Shown one piece after another: positions 33,480-43,649 of a stretch of DNA of 64,000 nucleotides. The translations under genes and the position numbers were made by a program. The notes under the pieces were generated by a model. It was not told where the DNA came from and searched no databases. It saw nothing but the letters and a program-made list of their open reading frames with translations. How positions within the stretch are numbered: position 1 is the first letter of the stretch; each line of letters begins with the position of its first letter. The stretch lies in the NCBI GenBank assembly GCA_016165875.1, contig JABBOT010000009.1, positions 11,881,467 to 11,945,466 on the forward strand, given 5' to 3'. The stretch comes from Acanthopleura granulata (Eukaryota > Mollusca > Polyplacophora > Chitonida > Chitonidae).

Positions 33480-34955
33480 TCGAAGGATGTCAGTCCTGTA
33501 AGTGACAAACAGCAGGGGGCGCGGTACGCCGATGATATCCAATTGCCCGTGAAGGTGTAACTTCTCAGGGCGAACGGGTTGGCAATAGCGTCCGTGATGC
33601 CGAGGTGACGATGTACGTTTCACTATTCGGAAATATGCACAAAGTCACTTTCAGGGTAAACTGGGATGAAATGTACGTAATCGCACAAAGAGACAATGAG
33701 CAATACAAGCTCCAAAAGAACGTCTCAAACAAAATAACAAGTGGTGAGGCACAAGCTCAAAAGTGCTACGTATGGAAAAATGAAGCACAAATTGACGTAT
33801 GTCGACTAGTACGAAAGCCGGTATCTGCAAATCCCACAAAATCCTTCTAAGCGGACCAGAGTAAATATTACTGCTCTCACGTGAACCTGAGTAAAAGACA
33901 GCCAGCTTTATAACTTCGTCGCTCATTTTTATATACTAACGTAAAGAAAATTCTGGATCATTTGACGGTAAACATATTTACAACACAGATATAGCTTTCC
34001 GGTATGTACGCTCTATGTACAATGACACGAAACCCATGATCACAGAAGCCTCGAGGACACGCCACTGAATTCCAATGCGGGTGATAGACGCACACAGAGG
34101 GAAAATGTAGGTCAGACACAGACCCGGTTAGCACAAAAAAAACAAGTAAAAAATACAATATCCTAAGGACGGGGTTCGCAACATATATCATTTGCCTCCA
34201 GGGACAATTACTCGTGCGCACGGCAAAAATGACTACGGTTCCTATCAAACCTCTCGGCTAGCCAACACTCTTCCCAATGGAGCCACTCGGTGGAAGTCCC
34301 AGCCCGACGTCGCGCACAGTCCTCGGGCCTTGACACAAATTATGCTACTTTCAGTGGGACTTTTGGATAAAAAGTACAGCCCAAAGAGAAAATGAGCAAT
34401 GCGAAATCAAAGTGAAATCTCCGAAAAAATATAGTGTGTGGCGAAAATGTAATAAGTAATACAGCTAAAATGGGGTTCAAATGATAATATCGAACGGCAC
34501 TTGGGCTTATATACCACACTGACAACAATTCCAATAATCTTCGCAATTGAACAGCTGAGATAGACTGCAACTTGCACAACAAAGTGATTGCCTTATATAT
34601 AGCTTACTACACATTCTAGAAAATTATCTTTGTGGTCTTTGCAATGGCAAACATGTTTAGGCCTACAACACGGGTATTTCTTTTCTGAAAGCACGAACTA
34701 TGTACATAGACGATAAAATCCATGAAAAACAAGAGCTAGAACACCCGACTGGGCTACAGTGCAGGCTTTGACCTGTACACAGCTCAAGATCTAGGTCAAA
34801 CGCTGGTCAGATTTGCATAACAAAAAAAAATAATACAATATATCAAAGACCGGGTTATAACAAAACCGTAAGTCTGGGGAAATTAGAGTTAGAAAATTGT
34901 ATCTAAGCATTTTATATGTGGCAAACTGTATGGAAAGAAAATATATATACAGAAA
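33480..34955. other. Intergenic stretch, no gene recognised
   Basis: Many short frames on both strands lack motifs. The words CACAAAAAAAACAAGTAAAAAATACAATAT and GACGGGGTT near 34130-34170 recur in decayed form at 34815-34860, suggesting another old duplication. Confidence 0.35.
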
Positions 34956-34960
34956 GGACC

Positions 34961-36012
34961 CATTGCAACTAGATGGGAAATCGTCCCCCCGATGATGCGG
35001 GTGTGAAATGTAATTTTTTTTCGTGCGCAAAAAGAGAGAAAATCTACTTGAATCTGAAATACAATTACTATGCAACATATATGTGAAAAATTAGAGCGGT
35101 GTGATTAATACTTTTGGTTTCATCAGAAGGCAAAAGTGAGTTCAAAAACAGATTTCGCTATTTTACGGCATGTGCCGAGGGAATTCTCATCATAATAAAA
35201 GTATGATTATGTGAACCAAAATCTGTTGTACGTCTTTGATGTCAAGCTGGAGAGTTCTAATCTATTGCGAGGTATCATGTTGGTTCACGTAATCATATTT
35301 TTGTAAATCGAAAAATATGAAATATTTTCTGGTGCCACTGGAATTGCATATTCACTATAATAGTTCATGGTTTCCAGGTCTTTATTCTCTTTAGTACGGT
35401 GGTAACGCGCGCAGCTATAAATCCAGTTATCCATAGACTTCCAGTTTAATATGTGTGTACATTTTTTTTTTCATTAATCTGAATTATGGAGAAAATGATT
35501 AAACCAGGAAAGAGACGGGTCATATCAGTTCAATTTTGCAAAGCTACATTTTAAATATGTTTGCAACTGTAATGAATATGCATGGATGATATATATGGTA
35601 TATACATCCAGTCAAAGCTCATTGCAGTCAAAAATATGTAAGTGATGACAACGCTATTAGCATATCGAATAGTTACATATGGAGAAATTCAACTATGTGT
35701 GTATTTGAGTTCACCTTTAAAAAAAATCCGGCAAATTCGGAGACAAAACTTTTTTTAAATCCAACTTCTTATAGATCTGACTGGAAGAGATTTTAGCGGG
35801 TAAATTATTGTGTTTAAGAGACAGGGTGGACGCATATAGTTAGTAGCGAATATCTTTTATTGTTGGCCTCTTGCAAGGCAAGTTGTTATATAACAACTCC
35901 AAACGATTAACGGGGAAGCCTTTGCGTCATTCTGCGGTGGATCTGTCACACTGAGTAGATTGGCAATCGGCCTGAGCGACAGGGAGACGATTCCCCATCT
36001 AGTTGCCAGGGG
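34961..36012. mobile_element. Possible non-autonomous element bounded by about 30-bp inverted repeats
   Basis: CATTGCAACTAGATGGGAAA with TCGTCCCCCC (34961-34990) is the near reverse complement of AGGGAGACGATTCCCCATCT with AGTTGCCAGG (35981-36010). The arms point inward around about 1 kb of AT-rich DNA. No target duplication is obvious and the interior codes for nothing recognisable. Chance pairing of two copies of a shorter repeat is possible. Confidence 0.35.
35197..35302. repeat. Inverted repeat, about 22-bp arms, 62-base spacer
   Basis: AAAAGTATGATTATGTGAACCA (35197-35218) pairs with TGGTTCACGTAATCATATTTTT (35281-35302) with about two mismatches. Outward extension is weak. Confidence 0.55.
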
Positions 36013-36249
36013 TTCTTTGCCACACGGCTATTCACGGGCTAGCCGTCTTAATATAAATCGTGTATTTTTTGTAATAAAACTTAATGGCTAGTCCTATGCA
36101 AAAACACTGTCGTTGGTCAATCTAAGATAATGCTCTCGCAAGTGAAAGTGTAGATATTTGCGAAGGCCAAAATAATCTTACAAACACGTCACACAAATTT
36201 ACCTGTCACACAAATTAACATATAGTCATAATAATTCTGTAGATTTAAA

Positions 36250-36400
36250 AAGATTACAACATACATAGAGTGAAACCAGAACATCGGAGACCGTGTGATC
36301 ATGGGCAAATGGTCACACGTAACCGATGAAATCCGGCCTCATGTCAATTTTTTGTACTCTACCATATACAGTATGTACTGGTCTTTTTCCGATTTTATCA
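36250..36400 (+). repeat. Dispersed repeat family E, copy
   Basis: ACATACATAGAGTGAAACCAGAAC and GGGCAAATGGTCACACGTAACCGATGAAATC match 49866-49945 (ATACAGAGTAAAACCAGG, TGCATGGTCACACGTTACCGATGAAATC) closely. Confidence 0.55.
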
Positions 36401-36770
36401 GGCAGAAGCGAAAAAAACAGAAAGATCTCGACCGTGTTTGGAACCTTAACTGCGTGTTAATCTATGTAGCGCTACATAGATACGAATGTAAATATGACCC
36501 TTTGTGATTTAAAACTTTTCACGAAGTTGGTGACAGGGAGCGCCTCATGACTCAGTCGTAGTAATCAAAAATATTTGCCGATAAACAAAAGTCAAAGATA
36601 AACTGCCAAAAAGGCAACGCGTACGATTTATTGTTTTATTCAAAGGCAGATAATTAAGTAAATACGCTGTCATTTTCAGCCTTGGGAGACAAAGAGAAAG
36701 TTAGAATGTCAGTCATCATGAAATATGCAGCGGAATACCATTCAGCCTGGATACTAGGTCACGACTGGCA
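36401..36770. other. Intergenic stretch, nothing recognised
   Basis: AT-rich, no supported feature. Confidence 0.4.
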
Positions 36771-36771
36771 T

Positions 36772-36894
36772 CGGGCCCCGGTCTCATGAAGAGCCACACT
36801 TATAACTGCCAGGACAACCTGTGTTATAAAGATATGAAGTGCACTTAGCTGAGGACTGCTTAGCACTTTGTACGCTTCATGAAACCGGGTTCTG
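36772..36894. mobile_element. Short MITE-like element with terminal inverted repeats
   Basis: CGGGCCCCGGTCTCATGAAG at the left pairs with the reverse complement of GCTTCATGAAACCGGGTTCT at the right. The 120-bp interior carries further self-complementary words (ACACTTATAA / GTTATAAAG, AAGTGCACTTAGC / GCTTAGCAC). The compact size, hairpin potential and lack of coding fit a MITE. Its superfamily is unknown. Confidence 0.6.
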
Positions 36895-36899
36895 TTGCC

Positions 36900-38020
36900 A
36901 AAAAAATGCTTTATCCAGGTGTTTCTTTCGGGGAGAATATAAATGAATGAATAAATAAGTAAATAACTACATATTCAAAAGCGAAAACATATCCACAGCA
37001 GCTGGATGTATAAATTCGTACATTACAGCGCAGTCGCGATCGACCTTTCGATGTGTTCCGACAAAACGACAATATTTTTCTGTGCACCATGATAAGTAAC
37101 AGGAAAATATGCATTTGTGTAAAGTCCGGTAATGGCGGGAAATGGTCTAAAAAGTCCAGGTTCCGGTTCCGGACGAGATCTATATTTTTACTGAAATGTA
37201 ATGAATTTGTGCCTGGTCTAAGTCCAAGCTGTGTGTAAAATTTCATCTAAATGGGTGGATAAGTTTTTCTACTGACATTGCACACAAACGGACAAATACA
37301 TGCGGAAAAAATATTTCATCGGTGGAGGTAATAAGTTAATAAATCAAAACGCGCTATTTTCCGTAAACCTGTGGAGGACACACAAATTCTCCTATAACTT
37401 AACGTTGACATGACGTGCGTGAAGTTATCTGACTCGCCAATCGAATTGGTGTTAATATATTTTTTACTCCTGTGCTTCGTGCTTAGAAGAAGTAAATTTT
37501 AAGTAAAAAAGAAACCCGTGAGTGTCTTGTTTATGAAGGTAATAGATCTACAATGATAGTATATGAAATGCAAAAATATTGACCTAAATTCTGGGAAACT
37601 CTGAAAAACAAACGCTGTCTGCAAAACCGTAAAAGTGTTCCATAACAAATGTGTATATATTGATGGTGATCAAATAACACAATCCACACCAAGAAGCCGA
37701 CGCGCGCCTTCGATGGCATTTTCACAAGTATTGGTACAACACTGACTTCATATGTTCCCATGAATGACAACAACAGTGGAAAGTATGATTAAACAAAATG
37801 AACATCATTCTGGTCTTATTAATACAGGTATAACGGAAGGGTTTACATACGTGACACAGCGCACATCCGGGCACTGCAAGAGTTGCCGAGAAACGACGAG
37901 ATGAAGGATAATATGGGAAATTGGGAAATGAACAGTAAAGTATTACAATATTCTGAAAACTATGCCTGATGAAAACCAGGGCTCTTAATAGAGAGAACAG
38001 AGCAATCTGCACAGCACAGG
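36900..38020. other. Intergenic stretch, nothing recognised
   Basis: Several open frames of 60-110 codons on both strands, none with a recognisable motif. Confidence 0.35.
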
Positions 38021-38029
38021 TACAATGTG

Positions 38030-38180
38030 GATCTCAACAAAGCATGGTTTTTTATCTCTTGTCAGTTTACTTCAGTTAGGGTTTTATTCTAACTGTTCAC
38101 GGAAGTGTTTAAGAAGTAAATCTTTACATCCCCTATATCACCATGACTTAAGCAGAATTAGGGACAAAATAATGCAAATA
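38030..38180 (+). repeat. Dispersed repeat family E, copy
   Basis: CTTGTCAGTTTACTTCAGTTAGGGTTTTATTCTAACTGTTCACG and ATATCACCATGACTTAAGCAGAATTAGG parallel 50385-50490 (ATTTAGGGATTCATTTTAA, ATATCTCAAGCACCATGGCTTAAGCGGAATTAG). Confidence 0.5.
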
Positions 38181-38985
38181 TACCAGACATCACTGGTCTA
38201 CAATGACTCAAAATCTGTGCTGTCATCACATTTAAGGCATTTGTTGACCAAAGCAATAATAACGGCCATTTCGCCGTAAGACTGAAAGCATAGTTCAAGG
38301 ATAACAGGTGGACGTGTGGTTACAGGTAATTGGACTCCACGGGTATTGAGCAAGTCAAGTTTTATGTTAGGTTTCTTAATGCTTCTACGGTAGCAGATTG
38401 GACTGATTTACTTCAGTAAATGCTTAAATGGTAGTAGCCCATATACCTGCTTCCCATGCAGGTTCTGATGCATCCATTACTGGTGGGTTTAGGCTGGAAC
38501 TATGGGTGTGTCAATAGACAAATCCGCCCATATAATTTCTTATTTTTCAATAAGAAAACCTCTACAACTTAAACCGCGACATCAATGGTGGACCTTCAAG
38601 TTCATTATGTATGTTAATCACCATCCACTTGCCACTCTAATCGTGTTTTCATGCAGATGTGGGGCTTTTCATCTCCGGGAGCAACAGTACAGAAATCTCC
38701 TGATTCCTAAGTAGAGAAATCGGTTCTATACGCCACTGGTTAAATACTAACAGGTTCAGTTTGAATAGAAGCAGAACAAAGCCACGTACATGAGGCTGAC
38801 TTGCGTTACACTGGAAGTTATGATGAAGTTCACGGATTCTCATTAGAAAGCATTGGTTAAAATACTAACGTCTGTTGCTTTCTCTGAATTTCTATGCGGA
38901 CAGCAAATGTAAGCCATTTCCAAAACAACCTATTATCACCACTTCGCCATAGGAATACATAACAAAAAATATATAAATATTACAT
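38181..38985. other. Intergenic stretch, nothing recognised
   Basis: No supported gene or repeat. The word TTAAATACTAACAGG / TTAAAATACTAACG occurs twice (38745 and 38857), possibly a decayed local duplication. Confidence 0.35.
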
Positions 38986-38989
38986 AAAG

Positions 38990-39870
38990 CTATAGTAACG
39001 TGTAAGACGAAAGCAGAGAGCACTTTTTTCATTGTTGCAGGAAAGAAAGTCTATATTTTAGTCATGATAATAAAAATTGAACATGTAGTCCGTGAACAAT
39101 GTCCAGGTCAAACGCTAATATACAGATATCTAAGTCGCGCTTTGCTTGCAACTGTTCATAAACCACCATGAAAGTAACCCAAATCATCTACTCCCTAGGG
39201 AAACATATATGAGAGAAGCAGTAAGCAGCTTTAACTCTTGTTGGAACCACAAATTATATTCTAGGCATGAGATGCGGTTTAAAATTTGAGCTTGTAGTCA
39301 GTGAATAATGACCAGGTCGAATACAAATACAAATATCTAAGTCACGTTTTGATTGTGGCTGATCGTAAAAGCACGATAACCAACCTAGAACGCCATACTG
39401 TTTCCAAATTAAGGAATATGTACCAAATAATATATAAAATATTAATTAATGTGCATAACATATAGGAGAGGAATAGTAAACAGCTTTATATGATATTGGA
39501 AACACAATTTATTTTCTAGGCATGAGATCTAGTTTAAAATTTGAGCTTGACGTCGGTGAATAATTCCAGGTCCAATACAAATACAGATATCTAAGTTACG
39601 CTTTGATTGTAACTTGATTTGATTAAAAGCTTGACAAAATCAACCTAAAACACCAGCTCCAAAATTAAGGAATATGTACGAAATAACATACAACAATAAT
39701 ATGAAATAAAATGGGTAACATCCAAGAGAGAAGCAATAAAGACAGCTTTAAATGATATAGGAAACACAATCTATATCCTCAGTCATGAGCACCAAATTAA
39801 AATAAATAATTCCAAAGTCGAATACCAATGTAGATAACTCAGTCGCGCTTTGAGTGCAACTTCAACAAAG
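38990..39870. repeat. Degenerate tandem array, about 205-255-bp units, four copies
   Basis: The landmark ATCTAAGTCGCGCTTTGMTTG occurs at about 39131, 39338, 39592 and 39838. Each is preceded by CCAGGTCGAATACAAATACA or a relative and a TGAGCTTGTAGTCAGTGAATAA block, and is followed by GAGAGAAGCARTAARCAGCTTTAA. The first-to-second spacing is about 50 bp shorter than the others, implying a deletion in one unit. Confidence 0.75.
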
Positions 39871-39929
39871 CGTTATGATGATGTGATAAAACACGAATAC
39901 TTATACACCCTAGATTTCATTTTTTTCTT

Positions 39930-40065
39930 TTTTTTTTCTCGATTGGTGTTTTTCATGCCATACTGAAGAATATTTCACTTATACGAGGGCGGCCAGCATT
40001 ATTGTGGAAAGAAACCGGGCAGAACCCGGGGGAAACCCGCTACCATCCGTAGGCTGCTCGGAATT
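39930..40065 (-). mobile_element. SINE family A, truncated at both ends
   Basis: GTGTTTTTCATGCCATACTGAAGAATATTTCACTTATACGAGG, GGCGGCCAGCATTATTGTGG and GGGCAGAACCCGGGGGAAAC belong to family A. The sequence breaks off at GTAGGCTGCTCGG, where a copy of the duplicated segment's start begins. Confidence 0.75.
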
Positions 40066-40084
40066 AGATACAACTATGAAACAA

Positions 40085-40170
40085 ATCGCAAGAGTTTTAA
40101 GAAACTTAGGGTGAAGGCGTTTGATGGATTATTCTTGACACAACATTTTTTGTAATTAAAAATCTGAAAG
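40085..40170 (+). repeat. Third, short copy of the start of the 18.6/20.2-kb duplicated segment
   Basis: TTTTAAGAAACTTAGGGTGAAGGCGTTTGATGG followed by TTCTTGACACAACATTTTTT matches 18640-18690 (TTCAAGAAACTTAGAGTGAAAGCATTTGATAA, TTTGACACACTACTTTTTT). This shows that part of the duplicated unit is a dispersed repeat. Confidence 0.6.
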
Positions 40171-40713
40171 ATTGCAATCAGTCGTATAGAAATGGTGCGA
40201 AAGTTACAAATGGATAGAAACAGGTTTATGTCACTAATAAATATCCGCTTATTTATGGAGTCCTATACCTTTTAACCCTCAGTTGTCTTTTTAGAACCAA
40301 CGGATTGTGCATCACATATATATTAAACTCTTTCAAACAAGTGTACGTAAAATACAAAACTCTAAACCATAAAATTCTAAACTCTAATACATCTACATAA
40401 GGCAAACATTCTCGCTTGGGCATGGTGGGGGTAAAAAGCAGATAAAAAAGAGGAGGACTTACTTGGTTTTGCCGGTCGTGCGTGGCGTCATGTTTCTATG
40501 TCTGAAAAAAATTTACTGTCAGGCTGACAGGCGCTGGACACAGCCTGGGAACGTGTTGTTGATTTGTATGCTGTAGGCATGGTGATCAGTCGTCTGCGAG
40601 AATCGATTATGTAGCATCTGCGCAGTGAAACTGATCATCGCCTGCACATGCGTAGGAAAGCTTGTATGTATCGATGCTAAAGTTAAGTATTTCTGCGGTA
40701 ATGCACAGTAAAT
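40171..40713. other. Intergenic stretch, nothing recognised
   Basis: No supported gene. It borders the satellite array that follows. Confidence 0.35.
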
Positions 40714-41925
40714 GTGCTGAACACAATCTATATTCCCAGCTTACTACAATGCTTCACCTCAGAGTAGCCTATATTCACAGCGGTCTGCACTGACCCAGTT
40801 TAGCACAATCTGTATATCCCCAGAGCTCTGCATTGCCTCCCCTCCGCACAATCAATATCCCCAACAACCTACACATTGCCTCACCTAGGCACAGCATATA
40901 TTCCCATCTGTCTGTACTGCCTCGACTCAAACAGCCTATATTCCTAGCGGATTACACTGCCTCACCTCAGCACAGCCTATATTCCCAACGGTCTGCACTG
41001 CCTCACCTCCGAACAGCATATATTCTCAGCGATCTACACTCTCTCACCTCAAAACATCCTATATTCACGGGGGTCTACAATGCCTCCTCTAGGTACAGCC
41101 TATATTCCCAGCGGTCTGTACTGCCTCGCCTCAAACAGCCTATATTCAAAGCCGTCTACACGTCCTCACCTCAGAACAGCCTATATTCCCAGCGGTTTAC
41201 ACTGCCTCCCCTAGGCACAGCCTAAATTCCCAGCACTCACCTCACTTCAGAATAGCCAATAATCCCAGTGATCTACATAGCCTAACCTAACAACAGCCTA
41301 TATTCCCAGCGGTCTACGCTGCCCCACCCAGAATAGCCTAGATTCCCAGCGATCTACATTGCCTCACTTCAAAACAGCCTACATTCCCAACGGTTTGTAC
41401 TCTTTCACAACAGCCCACATTCTCAGCGGTCTATGCTACACTGCCTCACCTCAGAACAGCCAACATTCTCAGCGGTTTGCACTGCCTCACCTCAGAACAC
41501 CATATATTCCAAGCGGCCTCCATTCCTTCACCTCAGAACAGCCTATATTTCCATCGGATTACATTTCCTTACCTGAAAACAGCCTATATTCCCAGGGGTT
41601 TGTAGTCCTTCACCTCAGAACTGCCTGTATTCTCAGAAGTTCACACAACCTCATCTCAGAACAGCCTATATTCCTAGCGGTCTCCACTCCTTCATCTAAA
41701 AACAGCCTATATCCCCAGCGGTCTACACTGCCTCAACATGTTTTTTTCTCTTCGGTCTACTCTTCCTCACCGCCGAACAGCCTATATTTTCAGAGGTTTG
41801 TGGTCATTCGCCTCAGAACAGCTTATATATCTCAGAAATTCACACAACCTCACCTCAAAACGGCCTATATTCCCTGTGGCCTTCACTTTCTCACCAGAGA
41901 AGAACCTATATTCCCAGTGTAGATT
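40714..41925 (+). repeat. 41-bp satellite array, forward block (about 29 units)
   Basis: The unit is CAGCCTATATTCCCAGCGGT, CTACACTGCCTCACCTCAGAA, repeated with a 41-bp period and about 10-25% divergence between neighbours. Since 41 is not a multiple of three, the array is open in all three forward frames, giving a 41-residue pseudo-protein repeat (words such as QPIFPAVYT, NSLYSQRS, LRTAYIPSGLHS). I do not regard this as a gene: there is no splice context, and the same openness recurs in the inverted block. Confidence 0.9.
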
Positions 41926-42253
41926 GCGGGGAATATAGGTTGTCCTCAGGTGAGGCTGTGTAGACCACTGAGAACATAGGCTGTTCTGAGATGAGGAAGT
42001 GTAGATCGCTGCGAATATGTAGGCTCTGCTGAGGTTACGGAGTGAAGACCGTTTGGAATATCAGCTGTTCTGAGGTGAAGCAGGGCCGACCGATAAGAAT
42101 ATGGGCTGTTCTGAGGTGACAGAGTGTAGACCGCTCGGAATACAGGCTGTTCTGCTGTGAGGCAGTGCAACCCGCTGTCAGTATAGGCTGTTGTGGGTGA
42201 AGGAGTGGAAATCGAAAGGAAAATAGGCAGTTTTGAGGTGAGGAAGTGAAACT
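41926..42253 (-). repeat. 41-bp satellite array, inverted block (about 8 units)
   Basis: The same 41-bp unit is read on the minus strand (plus strand: AATATAGGCTGTTCTGAGGTGAGG). The junction at about 41915-41935 is head-to-head and makes a short hairpin, CCTATATTCCC...GGGAATATAGG. Confidence 0.9.
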
Positions 42254-43124
42254 CGTAAAACATGCGCGCTACAATTTCCGTGGTCTCACCTTCATTATTT
42301 GGGAGCTGACCAGCCTAGAAGCTCATCGCTCCATGTTAAAACAAAAAAGGTGCCATTTTTATGGTGACGTTTCCGTTTGTAACGCGTAACCATAAACATG
42401 ACGTCGGCCTGGGATGTTCTGAGGTGAAGGCGTGTAGACGGCTGGGAATATAGGTTGTTCTGAGGTGGAGGAGAACAAACCCCTGGGAATATAGGCTGTT
42501 GTGGGATGAAGGAGTGGAGAGTTCTGAGGTGAGGTAGTGCGGACTGCAGCCAATATAGGCTGTTCTGGGGTAAAGGAGTTAAAACCGCTTGGAGGATAAG
42601 CTGTTCGGAGGTGAAGCAGTGTAGACCGCCGTGAATGAGGTGAGGTGTAAGCCGGTGGTAATATAGGCTGTTTTAGGCGAGGCAGTATCGACAGCTGGAA
42701 ATATGGGCTGTGCCTAGGTGAGGCAGTGTAGATCGATGGGAATATAGGCTGTTCTGGGGTGAAGCTGTGTAGACCTCTTAGAATACAGGCTGTTCTGGGG
42801 TGGAGGGGCACAAACCGCTGGGTGTTCTGAGATGAGGCACAGCCCATATTCCCTGCGGTCTGTACTGCTTCACCTCAAACAGGCTATATTCCCACCGGCC
42901 TACACTTCCTCACCTCGGAACAGCCTATATTCCCAGCCGTCGACACTCCTTCACCTCAGAACACCCTAGGCCGACGTCATGTTTATGGTTACGCGATACA
43001 AACGGAAGCGCCCCCATAAACATGGCGTCGGTTTAGTTTTAACATGAAGCGATGAGCTTCTAGGCCGGTCAGGTCCCAAATAATGAAGGTGAGACGGCCG
43101 AAATTGTAGCGCGTATGTTTACGT
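42254..43124. mobile_element. Foldback-type element with about 165-bp inverted terminal arms around 41-bp satellite
   Basis: The left arm (42254-42415) and right arm (about 42962-43124) are inverted copies. Both contain TAGCGCGCATGTTT-type ends, CACCTTCATTATTTGGGA, GCCTAGAAGCTCATCGCT, CATGTTAAAAC, a TTCCGTTTGTA stretch and CGTAACCATAAACATGACGT followed by CGGCCT. Small indels separate them. Inside, the satellite runs in reverse (42416-42835, about 10 units), then flips to forward (42836-42961, about 3 units), preserving overall inverted symmetry. No transposase frame and no clear target duplication. Confidence 0.75.
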
Positions 43125-43249
43125 GTGTCTTTACTTTGGCAGGAGTCATAAGATAAGTGGCTGAGTTTCGAGGCGGCAGAAGTCTGACACTACTCCTCGG
43201 AAATTAAATTAAAGGTTGTATGACTCCTTATAGCTTAAAGTGACATCCA

Positions 43250-43400
43250 AATATCAGAGTGTCGGTGAAGTTCATGTAGGACTAGGTATGGCCTTGGGTT
43301 TTGCCAGGCTCTACCCATTTTCCTCCCACCATAATGCCTGCCGCCGTCGTATATGTGAAATATTCTTGAGTGCGTAAAACACCAATAAAATAACATAAAT
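43250..43400 (+). mobile_element. SINE family A, 3' portion
   Basis: GGGTTTTGCCAGGCTCTACCCATTTTCCTCCCACCATAATGCC, GTCGTATATGTGAAATATTC and CGTAAAACACCAATAAAATAA. The head is absent. Confidence 0.8.
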
Positions 43401-43404
43401 ATCG

Positions 43405-43625
43405 CCACGACATGGCTGAGATACTGTCGATATGGCGTTAAGCCACAATCATTCATTCATTTATAGTTTAATTGGGCGGCACGGGATGGTTGACATATCG
43501 CCGATGAGGCCTTAAGCCATAATCATTCATTCATTCATTCATTCATACCCTGATGGATCTCCACGACATGGCTGGGATACTGCCAATGTGGCATTACGCC
43601 ATTATCATTCGTCCATTCATTGATA
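43405..43625 (+). repeat. Three adjacent copies of repeat family C with (ATTC)n tails
   Basis: Each copy reads CACGACATGGCTGRGATACTG, then YCGATRTGGCGTTAAGCCA and TAATCATTCATTCATT (about 43408-43462, 43480-43546 and 43560-43622). The second has the longest ATTC run. The 3'-tail type suggests tandem retroposition or array formation of a SINE-like end. Confidence 0.7.
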
Positions 43626-43649
43626 GTGTGATGTAAGTGTACCCCACAT

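Noticed and set aside
41738..42847. CRISPR-like regularly spaced repeats
   Set aside because: The units are contiguous 41-bp repeats without unique spacers, in a eukaryotic context. This is a satellite.
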